From contig NC_016476.1 of NCBI RefSeq assembly GCF_000226095.1, positions 1,984,001 through 2,048,000 on the forward strand: 64,000 bases of DNA, written 5' to 3'. The notes under the pieces are model-generated. The model was not told the origin of the DNA, made no database searches, and saw only the letters and a list, made by a program, of their open reading frames with translations. This stretch comes from Thermothelomyces thermophilus ATCC 42464. Lineage: Eukaryota; Ascomycota; Sordariomycetes; Sordariales; Chaetomiaceae. Positions 36,370-50,700 of the stretch are shown here, piece after piece (positions within the stretch are counted from its first letter, which is position 1; every line of letters starts with the position of its first letter). Made by a program: the position numbers and the translations under genes.

Positions 36370-39300
36370 TATTATTAGCTATATTTAATATAATTACTTT
36401 ATTATATTATATACTTTAATATCTATAAAATGAAACTTCTTTCACTCTCCTTATCTAATTAAGACTTTAAGATATATAATATTTATAAGTTTTTTATACC
36501 TTTCTTTATGACCTAGTAAATAAATAGAGATATTATAAACATTTATAGCCTAAGACATTATAATATAAAATTAGCTATAAGAAAATATAGGTTTACGAAC
36601 ATTAAGCCTAATAATAGAAAAAGATTGCCCTTATAACTTATTTATTATTATAGTAAAATGGAGCTATACCGGAAATTACTTCTAGATAATAATATAGGGA
36701 AATTCTTCTATAGAAGTGTTTAACTTAATCTTTAGTATTATCTATAGCTATAAGGTAAAGGAGCCTATAAGGATACGGCCTTTAATGACTAGCTAAGAGA
36801 GGTATATAACTATTAAGCAAGTCTTATTATAAAGACCTTATTATAGGTTAAGGTTACAAAGTAGAATAATAAGAGCGCTAACCTTAAGCTCTAAAACCTT
36901 AAGTAGAATAGAAGGAAAATCTTATAAAAGTAGGAATTTAGGGGTAAAGGTAGGTATATTATTATCTCTATTAATAGGAGGGTTTTCTAACTTGTTAACT
37001 AAAAGGTAGGTTATAATAGGCCCTAGAAACTCCTTAATAACCGTGGTATTAATATCTTTAATAGTTATATTATAAAGGCAAAGTATTACTTGGCCTATAA
37101 ATATTATCGAATCGCTAATTATAAGTATAAGGACATTTTAAAGATGGACCTATTAGATAAGACTCTCTACTAAATAGTAAAATTAAAAGGCCGGAAGAGG
37201 GTTAATAAGGCTATAGAAAGAAGGATTATAAGAAAGGTCCTATAGCTAGCTAACAAATATATAGTTCTCTTTGTTAGTACCCTATATCTATATATTCTTA
37301 GTTAGTTTACAGACTCGAAGGCTTCTCTAAAGTAAAGAGTACTATAAGCAAGCCTAAACTATCTATAAGCGATTTCCTTTATAGATAATAGGTAAGATCT
37401 AAGTAAAGTTACTACCTAAGATAACTAGTAGTCCTCTAAAGACAGATTTATAGCCCCGGATATCTTATAAAGTTCGGTTTACAGCCTTGAAACAGAAGTG
37501 GTATTATATTAGAACCTCGTCTTAAATAATCAACTTTACTTTCTATAAAAGAGCTACTAACTATATATTCTTACGAACTATATAGGAGCTATAGTTAAAG
37601 AGCTCGATCAGGATTTTAAACTAGCTATAAGAAGTACGGCTACTATTAAGAAAGAGGGCTATAATACCAGAAGACGCTATATAGATAATAACTTTACCCT
37701 ATAAGCGGTAGAATGAAAAGAGATAGCGATGGAGAAAGATCTTTCTAGTTCTATTAGGGCCTTAGATAAAGAAATAGGTAGTCTATAGCTCTCTCTCTAT
37801 TGTGGTCGTAACCTCCTAGAAAATCGTAGACTAACTAGGATTAAGTTTTGAACGGATATCCTTAAATATAGACCTCTATTCTATAGCGTTATAAGCTAAC
37901 TCGGCCTATAAAAGTAGGTTCTATTAGATATCCTGCCATTAGTGTTAGAATTCTAGAAGATTAAAGTCCTATAGAGATTTTCTATACTCTACTAGGTCTA
38001 AGCTTAAGAGGTATAGACTATGGTTATAATAAGGGTATTAAAGATCTTATAGAATACTAAGTATATAGCTTATATACCAAGGAAGGTTATTATGAAAGGA
38101 CTCTTAGAACTATAGCTATAGCTCTCTTAGATCTGTAATATCGCCTATAGTAAGGCAGATATAGAATAGGTAGCAAAGGGCTTGCCTAGTTTGCCAAAGA
38201 GAGGCTTCTATAAAGTAGTTAATCTAGCTCTTATCTAAGTCTAGAAGACCTATAGCAATATAGGTAAGCTAGAAAGTAGAATATATTATATTATTAATAA
38301 TCTATAAGTCCTAATATAACTAAGCTTTTGGAATACTATAGAGTAGTAAGCAGAGAAAGTACTACTTACCTATAATAGGGGGTATATAATATATACGGCT
38401 AATAGCTATACCCCTTTATTAAGGTTTCTAGACCTATAGACTTCGATCCTAGGTATAATAGGCTAGAAAGTCAATATAAAGAACATTACGGCCATCTTCG
38501 TAAGTAGTATTATATATAAAGAAAGCCTTAAACTCTATTATTCTCTGCTCTATCTACTTTATAAGCTCTTATCGGGTTACGTTTATGGGAAAGAAGACCG
38601 TTTATTAATCCTTAAGATAGACTAGAAGACGGTATATAGGTAGGTATTCTTTATAAGTATAAAACTTAAAGAGACTAACGATAGTCTCTATAGGGCTAAT
38701 ATAATAACATTATAAATAAATATCGACTTTATTTTGTTATTATAAAGTAGATAGCTAGACTATAGACTAATTAGTCCCTTTATAAATATATTTATAAATA
38801 TACTTAATAGACTTTATAGATATATAAATCTCAATATTAATGTAAGTAGTATATTTATAAGAGAGATAAGAGTTATAAGGAACTACCTAGCTATTATCTA
38901 ATATAATGTCTTACCTATTAACCTAGTAAACTATTATCTGACTATTATTACAGCGCCTATAAATAGGGTAGCTATCGTCCTAAATATATGTCTTATCTGT
39001 GAAAGCTTTTAGGAACCGCTTTAAATAGCTTATAACTCTAGTCTATAGGTCTCGAACTATATAAGGCACATTTAGGTTAAGGTTACTATATAGGCCGTAA
39101 GTTATATTAGTTATAATTACCTCTTATAACCTCCTATCTAAGTCTTCTACCTCTATTAGAAGCTTAGCTCGAATTATATAGTTAATATTTATAGGTATAA
39201 GATATACCTATATAGACTCTTAAGTAAGAAAGAGTAGCAAATGATAGTATATAAGGCTTTATTTCTAATATTTTACGGTCTATATATTGCCTATAAACTG

Positions 39301-40542
39301 CCTAAAAAGATTATTATTATAAAGCTCCTATAAAATAGCTTGACACTTAAGCTTAAATATATAGCTAATAATGTCTAGTTAGTCTAAGGTAGTTTACCTT
39401 GGAAGAAGCTTATATTAAATTTCTAGCTAATTAGGGTTAGCTATAATAGTAATAAAGAAAGTAAGGTGCCTAAGCTTATAGACAATTGCTATCAAGTCTT
39501 AGTAATATTAGGTAATAAATTATAGACCTCTAATGTAACTTATAAGTAAGATTACCTACTAGCTAAGCTTATAGGCATTACTATCTTTATAGTAGAGCTA
39601 GTCTTATATTCCTTAATATAGGTCCATATAAAGCTCTTTCTAGTTATATTGGATCTAATTAAGCTTTTATTAGTCACTTATAGCCTAGATATCTACTAAG
39701 AACTATTACAATAGGCGCTTAAAAAGAAAGGGGGTTTGACTATATCTATAATAGGTATATAAAATGTACTAGTACTATTAACCCTACTTTATATTAAGCT
39801 AAGTCTAGTTTAGACCTCGATAGTTATAGAGCTATAAACTTCTTCAAAAGCTAGGGTCCCTATAAGGAAATATAAGAGAGTAAGTAAGGGGGAGGTATAT
39901 AGGGGAATAAGGATAAATATACTTCTAAGCCTATATAAAGCTATTAGTAGCTCTATAGGCTAGAACTATATTATAAAAGCTAGCCTTAGCCTACTCTTTA
40001 GGAATTAGAACTATAACCTTATTAGTAACTAGTAGGTTCTTTTAATAGAGATTAGCACTATAACTATAGTTAACGACTAGCTATATTTATAGGTTAATAG
40101 AGAGTTATATTGTATTATTTGATAGATTAAAGCGTTCTTGAGCTATAAGATATATCTAAATAAATAGATTATATTAGTAGAGGAAGGAATTAAACTATAT
40201 AAGAAAGTCTATATTAAGGCTAGAAAAGCTAAATATTCTTTATATAGATATAGCTTATAGGTTATAAAAGTATAGCTATATAAATTAAAAGGTAGTACCT
40301 ATTAAGGCCTCTAGAGGACTATAAAGATAGTAAAATATACCATAAATCTAGAAGTTAATAGGGCTACTCTATATAAGGTTATAAGTAGTTAGGGTTATGG
40401 AGATTAAGGTAAATATAAAAGCATTATTATAGTAGTATAGCTAGTTATGAAACTAGGTAGCTTAGGGGTTAAAGGTATATAAAAGATCTATAAGAAAAGC
40501 TAAAAGGTTACAAAAAAGGGGGAAAGAAACATTACCTTATAG

Positions 40543-40992
40543 TAAGCTAGTACCAACCCTCTAAGGCACCACTTAGCACCTCCAGAACCAAACCTCCGTC
40601 TGGTCAGATAGGGAGGAGCTTCGGCTCAAAATGTCTAGGGCATCCGAGTATTCGCGGTCATAGCAAGCAAGTCCGACCATCCGGACTATAACGGCGATAG
40701 AGGTAAAGGTAGTAACAGTGATGTCCCTCTAGATGGACGTAGAAGAGTCTACTTACGTGGAAAAAAGATATTATAGCTTATAAAAGAAAGAAGAACTATA
40801 TCCTATTACTCTAATCTATTAGAGTAAACAAATGTTAAAAGCTATCTATTGTCCTTATCTATTTATCTAGTACCTTTAGATAGGTAACCTTTATTTATAC
40901 CTATTATATATAGTAAAGCTTTATAAAAGTAGAAAAATGAAACTATACCTTATATCTTTCTAGTTATATTAAGAACTTCTAGCCCTAGTCTA
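40543..40992 (-). repeat. Gypsy-C 3' LTR
   Basis: Matches 52030-52473. This copy keeps more GC (for example near 40640-40700) than the 5' copy, which has more C>T and G>A changes. Confidence 0.88.
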
Positions 40993-43900
40993 TACTTTCC
41001 CTTTGAATTTGCCTTAAGGCTTTTACTAGCGAATTCGGACCTAAAACCTTACTTATATTCCTTATAATGCCTAGCCTGTTTAGCTTTACTATTACCTTTA
41101 GGTAAGGGCCGTTTCTTAGATGCCTAATACCTTTGCTAAGCTTCTACTTTAATATCTAGTATATCCTAACCTATAAACTATAGTAGATACTTAGGAACTA
41201 GCTTAGGATCTTTAGGCCCTAAATGTTCGAATAGTAGGGGCCGAGTCTATTTAGTAAGATTATCGTTAGGATAATACTAACGAGCCTATCCTTTCTTAAT
41301 AGCTTAGGTTAAACGTATCTCCTACGTCTATACTAGCTTACCTGGCTTTGTCTTAGTCTAACTAGGTAGCTATCGTATTACCAAAGGCGCCTACTTTACT
41401 AGTTACTACTACTATAACCCTAAAGGTTTTCCTTATCCTTCTATAGCTATAAGTTACTCCTTTACCTATTCTATTATATACTAGTAGATAGCTATCCTTG
41501 GCTTGTAAGGGTACTTAAGTGCCTATTAGAGTAGCTAAGGGGGCTTAAGTCTCTTAGGCGCCTTACTAAGGAATTGCTAGACGGTATTATCTATAGGAAC
41601 CTGGCGATCCTTCTTTACGACCAGTTACTCCTTTGTCGGCAGTAGGTTGTCTTCTCCTTCCTCTGTCTAGACAAAGATAACCGATTTTGCCTATCCTAGT
41701 TATAGCTATAGCTATAGAACTAGCGGCCTATAAAGTGGCTTGTCTATAGGCTACCTAGGTAGTTAATAGGGGTAGATATCCCTTTAAGGATTCTTTGGCT
41801 TTTCTAGCTAAAGGGAGCTATTAGGTAGATAGCCTAGAGCTATTTAGATTATTTTAAGCTAGAGTATTAATATCTTATTCTTAGCCTTTGTCACTTTTAG
41901 CCCTATATATAGGTAGCCCTTCTACTAGGGGAGCTTAAGCTATACCTTATCTCCCTATTATATCTCCAAAAAGTAAAATCGATAGAACTTAGCAACCTAG
42001 ATACTATATTCCTATTAGCCTTTTTACTTTGATATCGCCTATACTGTTAGCTAGTATATATAGCCTTTAGGCGGTAGAAAAAGAAAACTAAGGAGAATGA
42101 CCTTATCCTATAGAGTCTTAAATAGATCTTTTCAACTCTGCTTATTAAAAGGATGGGAGTCTATATAATAAAGATAGGACTCTATCTAATTATATATAAC
42201 TATAGTCTAGTATAATTGTTACAAGTGGTAAAGGATTACCTAGAATTGTTTTCTAGCTATATCCTTCCATTTTTATAGGGGTAATATTAATTACTTAGGC
42301 TTTAAGTTACTAATAGCCTCTGAAAAGATATAAATATATAGCTTATAAGCTATTAATATATACTAAAGTAGGTTTAAAAAGTTATGGCCATTTAGGTATT
42401 CCTTTCTTAATATAAGGCCTTTAATATTATATAGGCTTATAATAATATTATACTAATATTAGCTAAAGTATATCTTCCCCTAGCTATATAGCCCAATATA
42501 TAAAGAAAATAGGTAGCTAATAATCTACTTATTAGTCTCAAGACTAAGGCTTACAAGCCATTCTAGCCTTCTAACTACTACCTTCCTAGGATAGGGAATA
42601 GGCCTAGTATATAGCTCGTTAAAGAGCTTCTAGGTATTACTACTCCCTAGGTAATTAGCGATTTCTTCCCCTGGAACCTAAGTTATAAGGAGGTACCAAA
42701 GAAAGAGCCTTAGGGTTTCTAGATCTTTTCCTAGAAGGAGTAAAGGTAGTCCTATACTTGGTTAGCTTAGCCCTCTAATCAGAGGGAGAGGAACCGATCC
42801 TTCTCTTCTTCTTTAATCTAACTCTCTAATATTATCCCTATATGTATTTACCGTTAGGAGACTTATATAGAGTTGCTTAAAACCTAGACTACTAACATTT
42901 AGAAAAGAATCGCTTGGTAAAACACTTACCTAATGGCACCTAGCTATCTAACCAGGTAGAGAAGATATTTTGTTTAGCGTTTTTGTAAGTTAGCGATTTA
43001 TAGTTTATAGTTATTAGTTATAGAAAAGAGAGAGGAGGAGGAAGGTTAAGTTAGGGGTATTTATAGACCTTCTAGTTCCTCTTAGATGCCTTCCTTATCT
43101 AGCTATTCTAAGCTATATTTGCTAGTTCTAGTACCATCTAATAGGTAACTATATTAGCCTTTATATGACTAGGTTATTCTTTGTTATAACCTTAAGGAAT
43201 AACTTTAATTTACGTTTTATCTAGTAGTAATAAAGGAATATAACCTATTATATAATAGGTTATTCTAGCCTAGGTATACCTTCTTCGAATAAAAGTCTAA
43301 TAGTTCTAGTACCCTAACTATTAAATTGTTTAAAGGATAAGTATCTCTTATTTCTCCTTAAACTTCTTCTTACTTTTCTACCCTTCTAACCAACTCTTAT
43401 TTATAATTGTCTTCCTCTACTTAGATAGCTAGTACTACTTCTTCTTATATTACTTTCCCTTTGAACTTGTTATAAGCTCCCATAAGTAAGTTTAACCACT
43501 ATATCTACTAAAAGAGTTAAGCGCTAGAGATATAAATTCTTTATCTAGGAAGATATAGAAATCGACAAGGATACTAAGCCTATACTTTCCTTAATAACTA
43601 ACTAACTAGTAGATTTGACAACTACCTAGGACAATTAGTTTCTTATACCTTCTAAGTTTATATAGGTAGTAAGAGTAGCTTACCTAGAAGATTCTCTAAT
43701 ACCTTTAGATTATCTAAAGGTAGCCTTAATATAGTACTAGTATAAATTGTTCCTTTTATATTACTAATTCTTCTTTATTAAGTACCCTAAGATATAGGTA
43801 GTCCTATACATTTGCTAAAAGCTAAACCCTAATCCTAATACCTTAGAGCAGATGTTTAGAATCCTAAGACTTGCTCCTACCCATATAGAATTCTTCTATA

Positions 43901-44600
43901 CCTATAAGAGAGCTTTAGCAAAGCGGTTATACCTGATTTTCACGGAAATTAATAACAGTAGTCCATTTGGTCGGTAGATTTACACTATAGTTGCCTACTA
44001 GGCCTAAGTTCTCGGTTTATTTATCCAGGTGTTTAGGGATATATAAGAATAACTTCCTCCCTCTGGTTAGAAAAGGAGCTAATTAGAGATATAGGAATCT
44101 GGTACCGTGCTAGGCCTACAAATAGTCCTACCGAAGGTCGATAACTAAGCTTATCCCTTTAAGGAACAAGAAGCCCATTATTATCTACGTTATATAGCTA
44201 TTCTATAGCTACGTTCTAATAGGTCCTGCCCTGGACGGATGGTACGGAAATTGCTACTAGAGTGATAAGAAGTATTTATAGGAAGATATAGTTAACGATA
44301 GCTCCTAAGATCCTAACCTTTGGCTTGTAGGTTAGGCTAAATTTGACCTTAATAGCTAGCTAAAGAATGTCTAGCTAGTAATATAGAAAAAGAGCTCTCT
44401 AATTTTAATAGATTTAGACGGTATAGTTAGGGATCAATGGGCAGCTTATAAATAGGGTAAATGGCATTTATAGGTAGAGAATTAGGGATTTAGGGAAAAA
44501 GGGCAAAGGTAATATAGAAAAAGGGTAATTAGAGGTTTAGGTAGTAAAGAGTAAATAGAAGTAAAATCGAATAGGGTTAACTTATACTTCTATTAATAGT
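40993..44600 (-). pseudogene. Gypsy-C post-pol coding region, one or two extra ORFs
   Basis: Minus-strand frames here are coherent apart from RIP-type stops. The stretch from about 44560 to 43900 includes a roughly 22-residue hydrophobic segment around I-L-G-A-I-V-N-Y-I-F-L, which could be a membrane helix. From about 43600 to 43050 a charged, Gln-rich sequence follows. From about 43000 to 40993 there is a long frame with E-I-A-N-Y-L-G-S and N-D-N-L-T-K, ending in a basic tail (K-R-P-L-P-K-G-N). None is recognised. The position between integrase and 3' LTR is where envelope or accessory genes sit in some Ty3/Gypsy lineages, but homology is unproven. Confidence 0.5.
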
Positions 44601-44779
44601 TTAAAAGTCAAAATCTAGGTAGTTTCCCTCTGGTTAGTTTAACTATAAGATCTTACTATTATTATCGTTGCTCTCGGGCTTTAGATCTAATAAGTCGGTC
44701 GCTTAGTTATAGCTACCTAGTTTATCTAGGAGCTTCCTCTTCTACCATTACTTCTTTAAGCGCTTCTAATAGTAAAGAA

Positions 44780-47700
44780 CCTACTTCCTAGTTCTAGGGG
44801 TTTTGCTTACCTAGAAAACTATTAGATCTATTAGCTTTAAGCTAAACTCTATCCTACTTAAAAAACTTCTTAATACGGTTTATAGAATATAGTATCTATA
44901 TAGTTATACTATTAAAAGTCTCTAGATAGTAGGTATTCTTATTCATAGCTTCCTAGACCTAGTATAGGCCATACTACCGGTACTAGAGTTTTCGAAACGA
45001 GCTTATATCGATCTACCGAATGTTATCGTATACTAGAATAAGATTACCTGCCTTGACTTAGGCATTCTCGGCTCTAAACTTATAATAGTAGGCTTTGTTT
45101 TAGCATTTAGCCATTTTTTATCTAGCTTTGGTAACTTTTTTAGTAGTAACTTCTAGATCAAATTCCGTATTAAGTAATACCTTAGTATGGAGTTCTAATA
45201 ATCATAGATAGGCTTCCGCTTGATTTTTCCTATCTAGTTAGATAGCCATAAAGTCTTAGTAAAGAATTCGCTAGGTAGGAACATCGTTTTCGATCAGGCT
45301 AATAAGATTATAGTTATAGATAAGGTTAAAGGGTAAGCGGCTATAGCTATTTCAAATGGTAATATAGTTAGTATATAGGATATAGGGAAGAATCTATCGC
45401 TAGTTCTTTCCAGTCCCTATAGTTATCTTTGCTAAGGTAGCTATAATAGGTATATACCTAACCTTACTAATACCGTTAGCCCTAGAGTTATAAGGAGAGA
45501 TAATAATATATTTTACCTCTAGTTCCTCTAGGATAGCTTTTACTTTCCCTTTGAATTTAGATCCTCTATTAATGACTATAACTATTAGGAGTCCCTAACG
45601 AAGGAGAATATTATAGTTAATAAAGTTTTTTATCGCTCTAGCTAACTTATTAGGTAGGACTTTGGCTTCTAAAATCCTAAGAGATCGTTATACGCCTTAA
45701 GGAGGAAATAGGGCTTCCCCCTCTAGTCAGAGGGTATAAACTAGATATCTAAGTGCCATTTTATAAATAGGATTGGAGAAGGTTCTAAATGTAAATATAC
45801 CTCCTTAAATCTTTTAGTATCCTATACCTAACATTCTAGGTAGGTACAAATCTACTTTACTATATTAATATATATTCCCTTCTGGTAATAGTAGTTAATA
45901 ACCCTCTAGTAAGTAGCTTCTCTACCCTTATAGCCTATCTTATTATAGCAAGCTTAGAAAATTCGTTACCTTTCTTCTAGGGTATCTACTATATAGCAAA
46001 AATTCTAGGTATTGTTTACTAGCCAAAGGAATAAATAGCCCTTATCTACCAAATATTTAAACGCTTCTTTCTTAAATAGATATCGCTACTAGTATAGTTA
46101 GATGGCTATAGGTTCTTCTAGAGTAGCTAAGTACTATATAATAGCTTTAGAGTATCTAGAATATCCTTCCTTAAAGTTTAGGTCTATAGGTTTAGGAGGA
46201 TCGCTAATATAGCTAATATAGATTTACATGTTAACCTAATTATTAATATCTTCCTTATTTACTTTCTCTATCTAGTCGGACGGACTAGGAGGCTTCTGTA
46301 AAAGCCTATTAGTAATAATATTCTTAGAACCTAGAATGTACTTAACCTTAAAGTCGAATAGCCAAATCTATATAATCTATTATATTATTAAGGCTCCTAG
46401 TATATCACTAGCCGTACTATTTAACTAGTAAACTGGGACAAGAGCGTCCGTTTCTATAATAAAGTAAACGCTAAAGAGGTACTATCGGAAACGTTTTAAT
46501 AGGAAAGGTAGTCTATAGAGCTCCCGTTTAGTAAGGTTATACTATTTCTCTACCTTAAACTATATCCTACTCTTAAATCAGCACGGGTACCTTCTTTTGT
46601 TAGGGCTGACTTGTTTAATAACCTCTCCCTAATTAAAAAGACTTGCATTAGTCATTAGGTATATCTAACTATACCTAGGGTCATTGAAAACAAGTGATAC
46701 GAGGACTAGGGTAGTAGTTATCCAGGTTTAGAGTTCCTTTATAGCCTGCTATTAAGTAGGGTCCTATTCCTAATAGGTATTCTTCTTTATTAGGTCGTAT
46801 AATAGCCAAGCAATCGTAGCGAAGTGCTCTATCTAGATCTAGTAGTAGCTAACGATCCTTAGGAAGGTATAAATATCCTTTAAATCCGAATAGGAAGTCT
46901 ATTTAAGGATTTTCGTAACTTTAGTATTATTAGGCAGTTGCCCTTCGGGTATATAGAGGTAGCTAAGTAATACCGTTTATAGGCGGTACCACTAGGATTT
47001 CCTAGCTATAATAATAGCTCTGGTAAGCTTAGCGTTTAGGAGAACTATATTAACATTTTAGAGGTATTTAACTATAAACTTCCGTAACCTAGGGGTAACT
47101 TCTTCCCTATTATAGTCAAACTATAGCCCCTTTATATAGATATCATCTAGGTAAACATAATATATATCCGGAATTAGGTTCTAAAAGATCTAGGTCATCG
47201 CTTATTAGAACTAGGCAATAGAGTTTATTCTACCTATAAGGAGAGTATATATCTAGAAGAGGCTAATAGGCGTTTAAAAGGTAGTAAGATCCTAGCTCTA
47301 TTTGTCAAGGCTAACTTAGTCGTACCTGGAAAACAGGTTTAAGAGGGAGATAACTTTATAACCTCTAAAGTCCTTACTAAATTCCTCTATAGCCGGCGGC
47401 ACGAATACGTCCTATATAGTCATAGCGTTAGCTTTCTAGGCGTTATTAATTAGCCAGAGACCGCCGTCCTTTTTAAGGACTAGGAACTAGTTATTATAAT
47501 AGCTCCTATAGCTAGGCTCAATAATACTATACTAAATCCGCTACTTTAGGAGGTTAATAACCTTTGGCATTAACGGTTTTAGGATAAGGATACTCTTTAA
47601 TTGCTACGCTATATAGGGGATAATCCGGATAACCTAAGGGGGAACAATATTAAGGTAATTCTATCTATATTTAGTAAAGTCCTATACTAAGGCGGCCTCC

Positions 47701-50700
47701 TAGTTCTATAGGACCTATATAAAGAGTTCCTTCTCCTGGTCAGATAGAAAGCTTCCTATAGATATAAGTAGTATATTAAGCCGTTTGGTTATAAGCTACG
47801 CCCTAGGTTCTAAATCCAAAAACCGTAGCGTGATAAGGCTATCCTACTCTAACCTAAACTTTATCTTCTTAGTAGCTTCCCCTAGGCACCGTTCCTACTA
47901 ATTAGGGTTACTATTAGGTACCGAACTATCGCTAATAGCCGTATCTATAGGGTGAACTTTTCTAGCTATAGACTTTTGTATAGTAAACGTTTATACCTCC
48001 TATAACTCTTTTTTAACCTCTAATGTAAGTTTCCTAAGCGTTTTCTATCTATCTAGATGGCTAGGCTCTTCCATTTCGCCTTCCGTTTCTTAGTATCTCT
48101 ATTTTAAAGTGTCCTATCTAGTAAGACAAAATATTGAAACTTTAGTAAGTGTATTAATAAGAGGTAGGCAAGAAATCCTTGGTATTATATTAAAAATAGC
48201 TTCATTAGCCTAATTATTAAGAAATCTAAGTAGAATTTCACTATCCTAAATATTAGCGAACGTAAGGGTAATAGTAGTCATTATAACTAGATGCTAGAGT
48301 TTATCCCCTATAAGTTAATATTTTCTTTCGAATGTCGTTTTAGCTATAATGTCTAAGATAACTAATACTTTAATTAATTTATTTTTAGCGATAATATTCG
48401 CTATAACTAGACGGCTAGCTTTATAGCTAAATGTTAGGCTTATATTATAGATAAATAGTATACCTAGTAAGATTTGGTAGCTACTAGTATCTCTATCTAA
48501 AATGAAGAAATGCTTATAGATCGAAATAGCCTTTAAGATAATCGTATTAACTATTTCTCTAATAAACGGCCTACTATTATAAAGACCCTAGGAAATCACC
48601 GTCGTTATCTATATAGGGAGATAGTATCTCTATACTAGGCTAAGGGTAATTATATTATACTTAGATCTAGTATTAATTAGAGTAAATACCTTCTTACCCC
48701 TTAGATCTTTAAAGTTATAATAAAGTATTAGTAATATATATATCTATATAAGTATACCTATCTAGATCTTCTAGCTAGTAGAGAGCGTATAGATTAGAGC
48801 CTAGAAGGATGTTTTAATCTTTTATAAGTCTAGCTAGTCTTACCGTCTAGTAAGGTAGTTACTTTAGAACCTATCTATTATAATAGCCCACTAGCTATTA
48901 CTAGTAACCCCTAGAAATGCTAGAACCGTGATCACGGACTTTTCTCCCTTAATACTACTCCATCTACCTAGATGGCTAAGGTATATCTTAACCTCTTATA
49001 GCGTTCTCCCTCTTACTTATAAAGCTAGCTTATTAGGGAAGAGAATAGCTAAGCCCTTATACTTGATTACCTCCTAAGGACTTTTATAATCCTACTTAAG
49101 GAAAGTAATTAATACGTTCTTAAACGCTAGGGAGATCCTTAAGACCTTATTAATAGTAAGTATCTTTACTTAAAGAGCCTTACTAACTAGAGAGAGTATA
49201 TTATAGGCTATACTCTCCTTAGTTAATTTCTCTAATTCTCTAAAGCGAATAGTTTATTTCTATCTAGCTAAGAGGAGAACTCCCTTACTAGTAGGGTTAA
49301 TAGCCCTCTTAGTAATAGCTATAACCCTTTAGCTTATAGCTAGAGGTTTAGCTCCTCTTATTTCTATATTCCTTTTTAGTAATTAAATAGTCTTTACTTT
49401 ATTAATTCCCTTTTACTAGATAGGATCCTATATTAGCTTATTCTTTATTTCTATAAAATAGCACTTTACAAAGGTAATACTCTATACTATAGTTACTATA
49501 TCACTATCCCTATTAGAAATATCTTTACTATTAACCTCCGACTCGACAGTATTAAAAGCTTGTATTACTATCTAGTCAGATCGTAACACGTTTATTGATA
49601 AGCCCTTACAGTCGGTGGTAAAAACGAGGTCATCTGTCCGAGACATTATCTATTTTACCTACTAGATAAAAGTATATCTACCTTGCTTACGGTCTATCTA
49701 GAAATTGATCTCTCTAGCCTTAGTATAGTTATAGATTAACTCTAGGGAAACTCTCTTAATATTAGTAAGGCGATTTAGAGAGATTATAACTACTTCTAGT
49801 ACGTATAAACCTTTAATATACTAAAGGAAGGCCTTATTAGTAATAAGGTTTAGGTCTAGATAGTACTCCTAACTATATTCCTTTTAGTAGCTCTCTATAA
49901 ACCATTAATATAGCTTTTAGCTAGGAAGATTTAGCCAAAGAGAGGTATAAGTGTAAATAATATACTACTAGGTCCCTTGATTAGCTATAGTAGCTATATC
50001 CTTATTAAGGATTTCGATTTACTAGCTTTCTAGAAGACTAGGATCTCTCTTACCTAGAATCTACTTAAAACCAAGCTAATAGACGAGACCATTATAGATA
50101 TCCTCTACTAGGACCAGATACCTATAGGTAAAGTATATCTAGTTACTATAGTAATAGTAGCTATAAGGTATAGCTAAGGTCAAACTTAGCTAGAATTTAC
50201 TACTCTTCTTCTTTTACTAAGATTCTTAAGTAGCTAATAGGTAGGTCCGGATTTCCTTAATCTTGTCGTCGCTTAGGTTATCTATCTGGTCATAGGAACG
50301 CCTACCTCTCTCTAAAAATTTACAGCCAACTTTGCCCCTATTGATCTAAAGCTTATATAAGGTGTCTATAAGCCTATTAACAATCTTATCAAAAGTAGTA
50401 TCTCTTTAAGCAGATAAACCTAAAGGACTCTCCTATATCTAGGGAGTTAAAGGACTTTTCTTAATAGGTTAGCTTACCTATAGCTTGACTTTTCTTCCTT
50501 TCAGATCTAGCTTATAGTATACTAACCTAATATTAACTCCCTTATATAGATATTCCTATATAAAGTTATAGAAGTCCTCCTACTCTATATTATTAACCTA
50601 TAAGTCACCCTTCTTATAGACCTAAGGACTAGTCTAGAGAGTAAGGGGAAATCTATCCTATACCTTCTAGATAGCCGACGATTAATAGACCGCTTTCTTT

